Positions 7,618-16,739 of a stretch of 64,000 nt of DNA are shown piece after piece. Made by a program: the position numbers and the translations under genes. Where the stretch lies: the NCBI RefSeq assembly GCF_025148285.1, contig NZ_CP102268.1:62001-126000 (forward strand), in the 5' to 3' direction. Under the pieces are notes generated by a model, which was given only the letters and a program-made list of their open reading frames with translations, was not told the origin of the DNA and did no database searches. The stretch's first letter is position 1. The number at the start of each line of letters is the position of its first letter. This stretch comes from Marvinbryantia formatexigens DSM 14469. Lineage in GTDB: Bacteria > Bacillota > Clostridia > Lachnospirales > Lachnospiraceae.

Positions 7618-8592
7618 TTGGACAACAGCATTATTGCGGATTACTATGAACCGCTTTTAACGGATAATCATTTCATCCCGGCAGACGACGGCGGCAGCTT
7701 CAATTCTGCCGGTCAGTGCTGGAAGCTGTCACCCGAAACCGGAGAAGGTTTCTACTGGGTCTACGCAAAAAAAGACCTGTACGACATTAAAATTCACGAT
7801 TTCTATTTCCATGAGGATTTCTTCATGGAATTCAGCCTGCCGGAAGCTCTGAGCATTACCCAGTATGAATCTATCTCCGGCGAGGAATTAAACCCATACC
7901 GGCGTATGTCTGCCGGGTGCATTAAGACCTTTATCGGCGGTTATAAGCCGTATAAGGCAATCATACACAAAAAAATCCCCATCCGTTCTATCGGCATCGA
8001 AGTAATGCCGGCATACTATGAGGATTATCTGCAAAAACAATATCCGGGGGATTATATCAGCCCGCTTGCGGCTTTCCGGCAGATTGACCAGACAACAGAT
8101 TTCCCGGCTATGGCAAAGCTACTCCATGAGGTAAAGGTCTACCGTGGGGACGGAATTGCCGCAGGTCTGTTCTACGAAGCGAAAGTTGCCGAGGCGGTAT
8201 CCCTTGTGGTGGAAGAGCAGAAAAAGATTCTGTCCCGCAAGGAGAAACATCTGTCCGACCAGGATATCGCGCAGCTTAAAAACGTGACTGCTTATCTGGA
8301 TGACCACTATGCTTTTGATATTCCGCTGGAACGGCTTGCCAGAATAGCCTGCATGGGAACCACCAAACTGAAGACATCCTTTAAACTACTGCAGGGCTGC
8401 ACCATCACAGAGTACATACAGCAGCGCCGTATGAGCCAGGCGGAGCATCTGCTGATAGACACGGATTTCACGATGGGACAGATTGCGGAAATGATTGGCT
8501 ACTCCACCTCCAGCCGGTTTGCAGAACTGTTCCGCAAAAGTACCGGGCTCCTGCCGATTGAGTACCGGAAAATGGCGCGGGGCAGATGCTGA
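7618..8592 (+). CDS. AraC-family regulator, divergent from ECF locus 1
   Basis: Transcription factor with an N-terminal ligand-sensing part (about residues 1-215) and a C-terminal AraC double helix-turn-helix (about 225-322) with LERLARIACMGTTKLKTSF and the typical second-helix segment IAEMIGYSTSSRFAELFRK. I choose the TTG at 7618 because AAAGGAG lies seven bases upstream; another TTG at 7579 lies inside the direct repeats. Length is 324 residues. It is transcribed away from the S-T-A operon and probably controls it; the other two transporter loci also have an AraC gene. Confidence 0.85.
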   Translation: MDNSIIADYYEPLLTDNHFIPADDGGSFNSAGQCWKLSPETGEGFYWVYAKKDLYDIKIHDFYFHEDFFMEFSLPEALSITQYESISGEELNPYRRMSAGCIKTFIGGYKPYKAIIHKKIPIRSIGIEVMPAYYEDYLQKQYPGDYISPLAAFRQIDQTTDFPAMAKLLHEVKVYRGDGIAAGLFYEAKVAEAVSLVVEEQKKILSRKEKHLSDQDIAQLKNVTAYLDDHYAFDIPLERLARIACMGTTKLKTSFKLLQGCTITEYIQQRRMSQAEHLLIDTDFTMGQIAEMIGYSTSSRFAELFRKSTGLLPIEYRKMARGRC

Positions 8593-8633
8593 GCGTCTGT
8601 CCCGGACGAAAGCTGTTCCGGAATGTCAGCTGC

Positions 8634-8652
8634 CCCTGTGAACATCACAGGG
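8634..8652. terminator. Hairpin between convergent AraC and MATE genes
   Basis: CCCTGTG and CACAGGG with a 5-base loop lie between two converging genes. Only a weak AT-rich stretch follows on the plus strand and none on the minus, so terminator function is tentative. Confidence 0.35.
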
Positions 8653-8671
8653 AATAATTTCAAAATCAAAG

Positions 8672-9988
8672 TTATCTACTTTTATATAGAATACTTTGAA
8701 AAGTAACCACTGCTGCCCATCCCATCCCGGTAGCCACGGCAACCGCCGCCAAACCTATCTTACCTATTAACAGATACGAAAAAATAACCCTAATAGAAAT
8801 ATGCAATACAGTTCCCAATACTGGTATATAAACCATACCCAGACCACGGTATAAACCTACAAATGAGTTGCCAATAAAGCACAGGATATAAAAACCCGCA
8901 ATCACTTTCATATACATTTCCACATTTTCAGTAAGACCATCTGATACTTTTCCCATAAGCAATGAGATGGCACCGGGAGTGGCAAAAACCATAACAGAGG
9001 ATAACCAGAAACTGAGAAGCATCATCATCTTTGTCCCTTGTCTGAATCCCCGTTTCACTCTCTCATTTTTCCCGGCTCCCCTGTTCTGTGCAACAAATAC
9101 AGAAATTGCCGTACTGCCACTATCACCAAAAGAATTGGCAAATCCTTCTATCCGCATTGTCACTGTGTAGGCAGATATAATCTCTGTTCCAGCAGTATTC
9201 ACTGCTCCCTAGACAAATAATTTTCCAATATAAAGGCTGGATTGATGAAGAGCTGAAACTAATCCAAAATTTGCGGTTTTTAACAGCAGCCTGCGGTCAA
9301 ATGCCATATCCCTGCGGCCAAATAACAGGCATGGGTATTTTACTTTCATATACATAAAACACACAATCGATGCAAAGAGCTGTGATACTACCGTTGCGGC
9401 TGCTGTACCGAATATCCCGGTTTTACAGCAGACAACGAACAAATAATCCAGACTAAAATTTAAAACCATTGCAAACACGAGTATCCAGAGCGGAGTTTTT
9501 GTATCTCCAATCGCCCGCAGAACACACGAACACCAATTATATAAAAAGGTGGCTGGCAGTCCCAAATAGATAATACGCAAATAGTCCTGTGCAAATATCC
9601 GCACCACCAGAGGCGTCTGGAGCACGTCCAGTAATGGAACCAAAGTCAATAGTCCTATGATACTAAGTCCTGCAGTCACAAAGCAGCCGAAAGAAAAAGA
9701 CAGAAAACTTTCTTTTCGCAGTGTGTTCCATTTTCTCTCTCCATATAATTCTGCAAATATAATCGAAATACCATTGCAGCCGCCACTTATCACAAAAGTG
9801 AATAAATTCATAATATTCCCCGCCACACCAACAGCGGCAAATGCAGTATGACTGATATATCTGCCTATGATAAAGGAATCAATCGTATTATAGAGCTGCT
9901 GAAAAATATTTCCCAATATAAGAGGCAAAGCAAGTACAACCAACTGATTTCTAATATTTCCTTTTGTAAGATCATCCGTAATTTTCAT
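8672..9988 (-). pseudogene. MATE-family efflux transporter interrupted by an amber codon
   Basis: Drug/Na+ antiporter of the MATE family, split by one in-frame TAG at 9209-9211. The first part (259 residues from MKITDDLTKGNI) contains the PLILGNIFQQLYNTIDS signature. After the TAG the same frame continues GAVNTAGTEIISAYTVTMRIE to a total of 438 codons, close to a full MATE. Related proteins usually have Gln at the stop position, so a single CAG to TAG change explains it. The divergent LysR gene is the likely regulator. Either a recent pseudogene or read through by a suppressor; the former is more likely. Confidence 0.85.
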
Positions 9989-10093
9989 CTGATTTCACCT
10001 CGTCAGTTAGTCTACCGCACAATATAATCATTGTAAAATGCTTATTTATGGTTTAAAATATAAATAAAACCTTATATTTTGAGGTGAACATCC

Positions 10094-11059
10094 ATGACAC
10101 ATTTGGAAATAGAAGCTTTTTTTGAAATAATAAAAGCTGGCTCTATTTCATCCGCCGCACAAAATTTATACGTCACTCAGCCTGCTCTGAGCCGCAGGAT
10201 CAAGACTTTAGAAGATGAATTAGGCTATCCATTGTTTTCAAGAAAAAAAGGGCAGAGAAATATCGAATTAACCGCCAAAGGAGAAGCTTTTGTTCCTATT
10301 GCACAGAAATGGTTGAATATCTGGCAGGAGGCCCAGGAACTCAATAGTCTGGACAACTCTAATATGTTGCATATTGCATCTGTTGGAAGCGTAAGCAGCT
10401 ATATTCTCCCTCATGTATTTGAAAATATTGCAAAAATAGCAGGGAATGCTATCCGCATCTGTTTTCATAATTATCATTCGTTTGAATCCTATCAGTATAT
10501 TGCAAATGGTCTTATTGATGTTGCACTAATTTCAGATGACATCTATTATAAAGGAGTCGAGACAATTCCGGCCTTTCAGGAGCATATGGTATTGGCAGCC
10601 AATAACTGCAAGAAATATACCGAAATCATTCATCCTCAAATGCTTGATCCGTATCAGGAAATCCGATTACCCTGGAATCCTGAATATGATGTATGGCATG
10701 ATTTTTGGTTCAAATCCACGCCGGAATACCGTGTTTCTTTAGACCAGATGAATCTGTTGGAACATGTTCTCTCCTGGGATAACACATGGGCCATCGTACC
10801 ATCATCCGTGGCTTACAAATTGTCAACATTGGATTATGTTTCCATTTACCAGATAGCTTCACCGCCGCCAGATAGAATCATTTATTATTTAAAAAGCAGC
10901 AACACAAAGGTGAAACTTATCGACCACTTTTTAACGGCCCTCAACAATGAACTAAAATCCATTCCAGGTATCACTTCTTATTTGGAGAAGGCGAATCACA
11001 CCGCATCCCCGATTGATTGTCTTCAAAACTTTTGCATTAAATCTGTTGCTGAAAATTGA
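10094..11059 (+). CDS. LysR-family regulator, divergent from MATE gene
   Basis: 321-residue LysR-type transcription factor. The N-terminal winged helix-turn-helix is clear (LEIEAFFEIIKAGSISSAAQNL, then VTQPALSRRIKTLEDELGYPLFSR); residues about 90-300 would be the periplasmic-binding-like effector domain. The start is preceded by TTGAGGTGA. It faces away from the interrupted MATE gene over a 105-bp AT-rich region that should hold both promoters. LysR genes usually control their divergent neighbour, so it may once have controlled drug export. The effector is unknown. Confidence 0.88.
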   Translation: MTHLEIEAFFEIIKAGSISSAAQNLYVTQPALSRRIKTLEDELGYPLFSRKKGQRNIELTAKGEAFVPIAQKWLNIWQEAQELNSLDNSNMLHIASVGSVSSYILPHVFENIAKIAGNAIRICFHNYHSFESYQYIANGLIDVALISDDIYYKGVETIPAFQEHMVLAANNCKKYTEIIHPQMLDPYQEIRLPWNPEYDVWHDFWFKSTPEYRVSLDQMNLLEHVLSWDNTWAIVPSSVAYKLSTLDYVSIYQIASPPPDRIIYYLKSSNTKVKLIDHFLTALNNELKSIPGITSYLEKANHTASPIDCLQNFCIKSVAEN

Positions 11060-11096
11060 AATCACCAGAGTCAATTCCGTAAATCATAAGCGAGTA

Positions 11097-11122
11097 TGAG
11101 GATTGCTTCCAAACAATCCTCA
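11097..11122. terminator. Hairpin between convergent LysR and ABC genes
   Basis: TGAGGATTG and CAATCCTCA, perfect 9-bp arms with an 8-base loop, lie between two converging genes. No T-run follows in either direction. Placement suggests a bidirectional terminator, but this is weakly supported. Confidence 0.35.
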
Positions 11123-11151
11123 CCCGACCTATGAAGTTCCATAGACACCTC

Positions 11152-12885
11152 CTAAACCGCCCAGCCGAGGCTTTCCTGCTGAATATGATACAATTTCTGA
11201 TACAGACCTTTCTTCGCCATCAGTTCATTATGGGTTCCGCTCTCTACCAGCTTCCCATTCTCCAATACAAGGATCTGGTCAGCATCAACTACGGTCCGCA
11301 GACGATGTGCAATCATTATCACGGTCTTACCTTCTACCAACTTTGCAATCGCTTTCTGAACCAGCACTTCATTCTCCGGATCGAGGGACGCCGTGGCCTC
11401 ATCCAGCAGGATAATAGGAGCATCCTTCAGCAATGCGCGGGCGATAGAAATACGTTGCCGTTCACCACCAGACAGGGTGCTGCCGTTTTCTCCGAGGAGT
11501 GTCTGATAACCTTCCGGCATTTCCCGTACAAACTCATCACAGTAAGCTGCTTTCGCTGCCGCCATAACCTGTTCGTCTGTTGCATTAGGATTACCAAGCC
11601 GGATATTGTTCATGACGGTATCATTAAACAACGTCACATCCTGGAAAACAAAGGACATATATTTCATCAGATTTTCAGGTTCCATCGTGCGGACATCCTT
11701 GCCGCCTACACGAATTGTGCCGCCCTGAATATCCCAAAAACGGGCGATCAACTTGGAAATGGTACTTTTACCGCTTCCAGAAGGACCAACCAATGCAGTT
11801 ACACTACCCTGCGGGATTTTGCAGCTTACATCTTTAATCACATCCTCTGTGTTATAGCGGAAAGTTACATGATCCATTTCAATATCATAGTTCGCAACGG
11901 TCTTTCCATCGCCTTCCATAGCAGGTGTTGTGAGAAGAGTACGCATACGCTCCGTTACAACATTCAGATTCAGAAGCGTAGCAAGCTGTGAAAGGATTGC
12001 AAGAATCGGGCCATAAATGCGAGTGACCATAAGCAGGGACATCAGCAAAGGAAGCAGTTCAATACTCCCGTTTACCAATAAGAGCGCCCCTACAAAAATA
12101 GTAATGCCGATACCAGCCTGCAATACCATGCTTGCGCTGGACATAAATACGCCAACCATCATTTCAACCTTGACTGCGATTTTCTTCATTGTCAGCAGGG
12201 CATTATCCAGAGCAGAAAAATGGGAACCGCTTAAACCGCAGGACTTGATGATTTTCATACCCTCCAGGTATTCCTGAACCTGATCGGAGGCGGCCAGCTT
12301 CGCATTTACCTGTCGGGCAAACAGTTTCTTCTGATAATTCCGGCTCAGCCAGATAATCAGAAACGCAATCGGCATCGTACAGAAAATGCACAGAGCCAGT
12401 CTCCAGTCGAAGAAAGCCAGCATGATACAGGTCAATGTAACCGTAATTACATTTGCAATCAGCGGCGGGATTGTGCTGCTGAGCATAGATTCCATGCTGC
12501 TGCAATCTGCCATCATATTTGTGGTCAGTTCCGATAAATCCTTTGTATTAAAGAAACTCATAGGGAGCTTGCGAAGATGCTCCGCAATCCGCACACGGGT
12601 TGTATTGGATTCTTTATAAGAAGCAATGTATGTTTTCCGGTAGTCGTTTTTCGCTGCAAGAAATACCAGGATTGCAGATACAATGCCCACACCCCAAAGC
12701 ATCCAAATGTGATTCCATTGAATCTCCCCACCGACAAACGGTGTCAGCAATTCGCTGAAAATCATAACCGTCACGCAGAACGGCAACAACATGGACAGGT
12801 TGGTAAGTGTGCAGGCTGTAATGGCTTTTTTCAAATCCTTATAGCCTTTGTCTGATAAAAAGAGTGCTTTTTGTAATTTACTCAT
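11152..12885 (-). CDS. ABC half-transporter, exporter fold, second of pair (locus 2)
   Basis: 577-residue fused membrane/ATPase half-transporter. Residues 1-320 hold the six-helix ABC exporter-type domain; residues 335-570 the ATPase with Walker A GPSGSGKST, signature LSGGERQRISIARALL, Walker B IILLDEATASLD and H-loop IAHRL. It follows the companion half-transporter by 21 bp, so the two should form a heterodimer. In some siderophore importers (YbtPQ, IrtAB) such exporter-fold pairs take up iron chelates; that role here is inference from the AraC gene in front and the similarity to locus 3. Confidence 0.9.
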   Translation of the reverse strand: MSKLQKALFLSDKGYKDLKKAITACTLTNLSMLLPFCVTVMIFSELLTPFVGGEIQWNHIWMLWGVGIVSAILVFLAAKNDYRKTYIASYKESNTTRVRIAEHLRKLPMSFFNTKDLSELTTNMMADCSSMESMLSSTIPPLIANVITVTLTCIMLAFFDWRLALCIFCTMPIAFLIIWLSRNYQKKLFARQVNAKLAASDQVQEYLEGMKIIKSCGLSGSHFSALDNALLTMKKIAVKVEMMVGVFMSSASMVLQAGIGITIFVGALLLVNGSIELLPLLMSLLMVTRIYGPILAILSQLATLLNLNVVTERMRTLLTTPAMEGDGKTVANYDIEMDHVTFRYNTEDVIKDVSCKIPQGSVTALVGPSGSGKSTISKLIARFWDIQGGTIRVGGKDVRTMEPENLMKYMSFVFQDVTLFNDTVMNNIRLGNPNATDEQVMAAAKAAYCDEFVREMPEGYQTLLGENGSTLSGGERQRISIARALLKDAPIILLDEATASLDPENEVLVQKAIAKLVEGKTVIMIAHRLRTVVDADQILVLENGKLVESGTHNELMAKKGLYQKLYHIQQESLGWAV

Positions 12886-12906
12886 TATTCTTTACACCGC
12901 CTTTCC

Positions 12907-14748
12907 TTATTTCTGCCGAATGGCATAGTGGTATCCTTTAGGGTTTCCGCCAATTTTCCAGTCAACCGCTTCTGTGTAGTGGTTCCACATCTGTGCGTAA
13001 CGTCCTCCAGCAGCAACGAGCTGGTCATGTTTGCCTTCCTCTACCAGATGGCCCTTTTCCATGACAATAATCTTATCCGCATTACGGATCGTGGAAAGTC
13101 GGTGAGCAATAATAATGACCGTCTTGCCCTGCATCAATTTTTCAAAAGCTTTCTGAATCAGGTACTCATTTTCTGGATCGCTGAAAGCAGTTGCTTCATC
13201 AAGGACGATAATCGGAGAATCTTTGATGATTGCTCTGGCAATGGCTATACGCTGACGCTCACCGCCTGAGAGATGAATCCCTTTGGTTCCAACAACTGTG
13301 TGATAACCGTCCGGCAGTTTGGAAATGAACTCATGGCATTGCGCGGCCTTGGCTGCTTCAATGACCTGTTCTTCCGTTGCACCCGAATTGCCCATACGGA
13401 TATTGTCCAAAATACTCTGCTTAAACAGGAAAATATCCTGGAACACAAAGCTGACATGGCGCATCAAGTCATCCTGGGCCATATCCCGAATGTCCACGCC
13501 ACCAATCTTTACAGAGCCATCCGTCACATCCCAAAATCTTGAGATCAGATTGGCAATGGTACTTTTACCGCCACCGGACGGACCGACAATCGCTGTGATC
13601 TGTCCCTGCCTTGCGGTAAAGGATACCTGTTCGAGTGCCAACTCCGCTTCTTTTCCGGTATAGGAGAAACCGACATTTTCAAAGATGACATCGTCATTAT
13701 CCGGCTTTTTCGGTTGTGTGGTTTCTGGCATTTCCGGTATGTTCAGAATCTCGTCCATGCGAGCCACGTTTTCATCTATCTGCATAAAGGATTCTGAGAT
13801 ATACATGATCTTGTTCAGAATACCGGAAATCGCCGGTACAAACAGCAGATAGAAAATAAACGTCATTGCAAAGGTCTTATAATCCGTTGTACGGGTACCA
13901 ATGAAAATGCCAACCGGAATAAGAATCAGATAAATATTATTTATAATCGTTGTAAAAGCTGGCATGAAATTCTGCCATCCAAGCGAGAACTTTAACACCC
14001 ATTCGGTATACTGGCTAATCGCATCTTTCAAACGCTTAAAAGAAGAAGCCGTTTGGTTAAATGCTTTGACAACCGACATACCACGCACATACTCAACGGA
14101 TGCGTTGTTCATTTCTTCGAGAGCAGTCTGATATTTGCCCATATTCTCTTTCATGGCGCCGCTGCCAAATCCCATAAACTCAGCAGCAAAGGCAAGTATG
14201 ATTCCAACCAGAGAGGCCAGACCAAACCGCCAGTCCACAACGAGCAGCAAAATCACCATAACAATGGGAGCTGTGACAGATGCAACAAAATCAGGGAACT
14301 GGTGAGCGATAAATCCCTCCACGCTCTCAATGTTTTCATCCATAATTTTACGAAGCCGCCCGCTGCCTATTTTCAGGTGATACCCCAGCGGGATCTTCGT
14401 AATATGATCCGCAAAGTGAACCTTCAACTCGTACAACGTTCCAAATGCTGCCAGGTGGGAACTGAAAATAGCCAGAAAATACAGCAGGATATTGGCGATG
14501 ATCCCGCCCAACGCCATCCATGCGTAACCTGTGACCGCTCCAATGTCCAGTTGTTCCAGTGCAGGGTAAACCTGAATGATAGAGCGGATAATAAAATACA
14601 CCGCAATGTACGGTATAAACGATGCAATCGCAGCCAAAGAAGAAAGAAGCGCAGCAAGAAAAACCAATCCTTTCTTATTTGAGGCTAATTCCATGCATCG
14701 GGCCAAGCCTGTTTTCGGCTTAGCTTGCTTTGTTTTTGTATTCGCCAT
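12907..14748 (-). CDS. ABC half-transporter, exporter fold, first of pair (locus 2)
   Basis: 613-residue membrane/ATPase protein. I start at MANTKTKQAKP, with AGGAGG in front; the upstream in-frame extension runs through the hairpin at 14774-14805 and lacks a ribosome site. The membrane domain covers about residues 30-345. The ATPase has Walker A GPSGGGKST, signature LSGGERQRIAIARAII, Walker B IIVLDEATAFSD and H-loop IAHRLST. The Walker B tail has Phe-Ser-Asp where most relatives have Ser-Leu-Asp. It is the partner of the 11152-12885 protein and follows the AraC gene across a strong inverted repeat. Confidence 0.9.
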   Translation of the reverse strand: MANTKTKQAKPKTGLARCMELASNKKGLVFLAALLSSLAAIASFIPYIAVYFIIRSIIQVYPALEQLDIGAVTGYAWMALGGIIANILLYFLAIFSSHLAAFGTLYELKVHFADHITKIPLGYHLKIGSGRLRKIMDENIESVEGFIAHQFPDFVASVTAPIVMVILLLVVDWRFGLASLVGIILAFAAEFMGFGSGAMKENMGKYQTALEEMNNASVEYVRGMSVVKAFNQTASSFKRLKDAISQYTEWVLKFSLGWQNFMPAFTTIINNIYLILIPVGIFIGTRTTDYKTFAMTFIFYLLFVPAISGILNKIMYISESFMQIDENVARMDEILNIPEMPETTQPKKPDNDDVIFENVGFSYTGKEAELALEQVSFTARQGQITAIVGPSGGGKSTIANLISRFWDVTDGSVKIGGVDIRDMAQDDLMRHVSFVFQDIFLFKQSILDNIRMGNSGATEEQVIEAAKAAQCHEFISKLPDGYHTVVGTKGIHLSGGERQRIAIARAIIKDSPIIVLDEATAFSDPENEYLIQKAFEKLMQGKTVIIIAHRLSTIRNADKIIVMEKGHLVEEGKHDQLVAAGGRYAQMWNHYTEAVDWKIGGNPKGYHYAIRQK

Positions 14749-14773
14749 AACACAAATCCTCCTAATAAAAAAT

Positions 14774-14805
14774 GTGGTGGGGTTAGTATTTTCTAACTCC
14801 ACCAC
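14774..14805 (-). terminator. Hairpin with TTAG-N6-CTAA core between AraC and ABC genes
   Basis: Thirteen-base arms (one mismatch) enclose a 6-base loop. On the minus strand the stem is followed by ATTTTTTATT, so it fits an intrinsic terminator after the AraC gene. Its centre, TTAG TATTTT CTAA (14783-14796), matches the palindromes of loci 1 and 3, so it could equally be an operator or attenuator for the ABC pair. Both roles may apply. Confidence 0.6.
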
Positions 14806-14843
14806 TAATTTTAATGATTTCTCAGTTTTCTTCTACTCCATGC

Positions 14844-15824
14844 CTATCGTAAATTCCCGAAAATAGCCCGTTCATACTCCTTTTTATTTTTGCGATAATC
14901 TTTTGGCAGTTCGCCGTAGACTGACTGGAATGCCTTTGCAAACTTACTGGCGTTGCTGTACCCCAAATCTATAGCAATTTCTCCAATTTTATCCTCACTA
15001 TCCAGAAGACGCCCGGCAGCTATGTTCATCTTATATTTCTTCAAACAGGAGTACGGTGTATCACCGTAAATCTGGCTGAAAACCATATGAAACAGTGAAA
15101 GATTAATTTTGTATTTTCGGGTCAGATCCTCTAATGAGTGCTTTTCTTCCAGATGCGAGATCATATATCCCCAAATTTCCTTTGTGGTCCGGATTTGACC
15201 TTTGTCGAAATATTTGAAATCGCAGCCGTGATTCTGTGTCAACTGATTCATATGATAAAGCAATTCCACTGCTTTAATCTTAAAATAGGCTGCCTGCTCG
15301 ATACCCTTTGCTTCATACATTTCAGAAAAAAGATTCTGCAGCTTCGGTGGGGTCGTACTCAGATACCAGTTTTTTTCAATTTCCAGCGTTGACCCTATAC
15401 TGTCAAGATTGATTGGAATAGCCTGCATCATCCGGCGGACACTTTCTGATAATGCCCGTTTGTCGATCACAAGGCTAAGTGCATAACATTTTTTTAGCGG
15501 AAATGAAAATGACACAGGCAGATAATGTGTTCCCGATACGCTAAAATAACCCTCCGGTAAATACGATACCGTATGATTAGGGAACTCGCATTCATATCGC
15601 CCATATCTGCAATGGGTTATCTGAATAATGTCCGGATTAAATTTTTGAGCTGGAAAATTCCCTTCTGTGTCAAAATCCAGAAAGCATACTTGAATACCAT
15701 CAAAAAGAAAATAATTTGTAACAGTACCATGTCCTTTACAACCATAGTCAATGACCATACAGTTTTCATCCTGTTCGATGACCTTAGCCTGGGTCCCATA
15801 CCAGTCCGGATTATATTTTCCCAT
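14844..15824 (-). CDS. AraC-family regulator of ABC locus 2
   Basis: 326-residue transcription factor. The N-terminal sensory part is unlike that of the other two AraC proteins. The C-terminal 100 residues form the double helix-turn-helix, with LEDLTRKYKINLSLFHMVFSQ and IAIDLGYSNASKFAKAFQSVYG. It lies in the same direction as the ABC pair with the inverted repeat at 14774-14805 between them. YbtA of Yersinia, an AraC protein that senses a siderophore, is the best-known precedent for an AraC gene beside an exporter-fold importer pair; the ligand here is not known. Confidence 0.88.
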   Translation of the reverse strand: MGKYNPDWYGTQAKVIEQDENCMVIDYGCKGHGTVTNYFLFDGIQVCFLDFDTEGNFPAQKFNPDIIQITHCRYGRYECEFPNHTVSYLPEGYFSVSGTHYLPVSFSFPLKKCYALSLVIDKRALSESVRRMMQAIPINLDSIGSTLEIEKNWYLSTTPPKLQNLFSEMYEAKGIEQAAYFKIKAVELLYHMNQLTQNHGCDFKYFDKGQIRTTKEIWGYMISHLEEKHSLEDLTRKYKINLSLFHMVFSQIYGDTPYSCLKKYKMNIAAGRLLDSEDKIGEIAIDLGYSNASKFAKAFQSVYGELPKDYRKNKKEYERAIFGNLR

Positions 15825-15971
15825 AATAATGCCTCCATAAACAGTAATCAGCTGATACTTACTATCATGCCAAGAATAACATATATGGCAGGAAATCGCA
15901 AGAAATAGCCCAAATATATAAGTGAAAAAGACCGATAGTCACATCTATTTTCCAGATATCCTCTATCAGCC

Positions 15972-16187
15972 TCATTCTTTCAACTGTCCGTATTTTCCGT
16001 TTTTGCTATTCTCTCCGCTTTCTCCAAAGGGAAGTCTGGTATATTCTCCAGCAGGTTCAGAATAATGGATTCTTCTGTTCTTCCATACCCGTACCTCCGC
16101 CAGTTTGATTGCCAGCAGCATACCATATCCAAAGGCACCACGCCAGTGAGTCATAAAAAATGAAGATATTTTACAAGCCTTTTGCAT
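15972..16187 (-). CDS. Possible small ORF, unrecognised
   Basis: A 71-codon frame with no family resemblance that I can name. Its ATG lies inside the palindrome at 16184-16197, and no good ribosome site precedes it. It is listed because the 400-bp gap between the AraC gene and the DUF2000 gene otherwise contains nothing but that palindrome. It may be non-coding or a gene remnant. Confidence 0.15.
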   Translation of the reverse strand: MQKACKISSFFMTHWRGAFGYGMLLAIKLAEVRVWKNRRIHYSEPAGEYTRLPFGESGENSKNGKYGQLKE

Positions 16188-16197
16188 TTTAAAATGC
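16184..16197. promoter_or_regulatory. Perfect palindrome in the DUF2000 promoter region
   Basis: GCATTTTAAAATGC is a perfect 14-bp palindrome, followed directly by TACAAT, a plausible -10 element for the plus-strand DUF2000 gene 30 bp further on. No good -35 lies at the right distance, so activator or repressor control at the palindrome is conceivable. Confidence 0.35.
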
Positions 16198-16230
16198 TAC
16201 AATGATAGCCAGCAAGGGAGGTAATCTGAA

Positions 16231-16653
16231 ATGGATTTACAGAATGAAAAATGCGTCATGGTCATTGACGAAAATCTGCCGCCTGGCATTATTGCAAACA
16301 CGGCGGCTATTATGGGAATCACCCTGGGAAAAGAGATGCCGGAGGTAGTCGGTGTAAATGTTACAGACCAGAGCGGAAACGAGCATCTCGGCATCATAGA
16401 ATTTCCCGTACCAATTTTAAAAGGCTCACCGGAAATCATCAAAGCAATCCGTGAAAAGCTCTATCAACCCGCCTTTCAGGATTTGACCGTGGTTGACTTT
16501 TCCAATCTGGCACAGGGCTGTAAGACCTATGATGAATTTATTTCAAAAATGGGGAACGCGTCAGAAAGCACTCTGCAATACTTCGGTCTTGCCATCTGCG
16601 GTCCTAAGAAAAAAGTCAACAAACTTACAGGCAGTATGCCGCTGCTGCGATAG
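16231..16653 (+). CDS. DUF2000 family protein
   Basis: 140-residue protein beginning MDLQNEKCVMVIDENLPPG and continuing IIANTAAIMGITLGKEMPEVVG, the typical opening of DUF2000 (PF09391). This family of small soluble proteins is structurally related to peptidyl-tRNA hydrolase II but has no established function. It has GGGAGG upstream and stands alone on the plus strand. It is complete and normal in length. Its context, next to a transporter regulator and an aldo/keto reductase, gives no functional clue. Confidence 0.8.
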   Translation: MDLQNEKCVMVIDENLPPGIIANTAAIMGITLGKEMPEVVGVNVTDQSGNEHLGIIEFPVPILKGSPEIIKAIREKLYQPAFQDLTVVDFSNLAQGCKTYDEFISKMGNASESTLQYFGLAICGPKKKVNKLTGSMPLLR

Positions 16654-16739
16654 AAATATCCCAGCAGTTTATCATTTCAAGATTTTCAATATGTGATATC
16701 AGCTCCGGACGCGCGTCATTATCCTGCTCCACAGGGACA

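Noticed and set aside
9209-9211. Amber codon decoded as pyrrolysine
   Set aside because: MATE proteins have no pyrrolysine, no pyl genes are in view, and one CAG to TAG change explains it.
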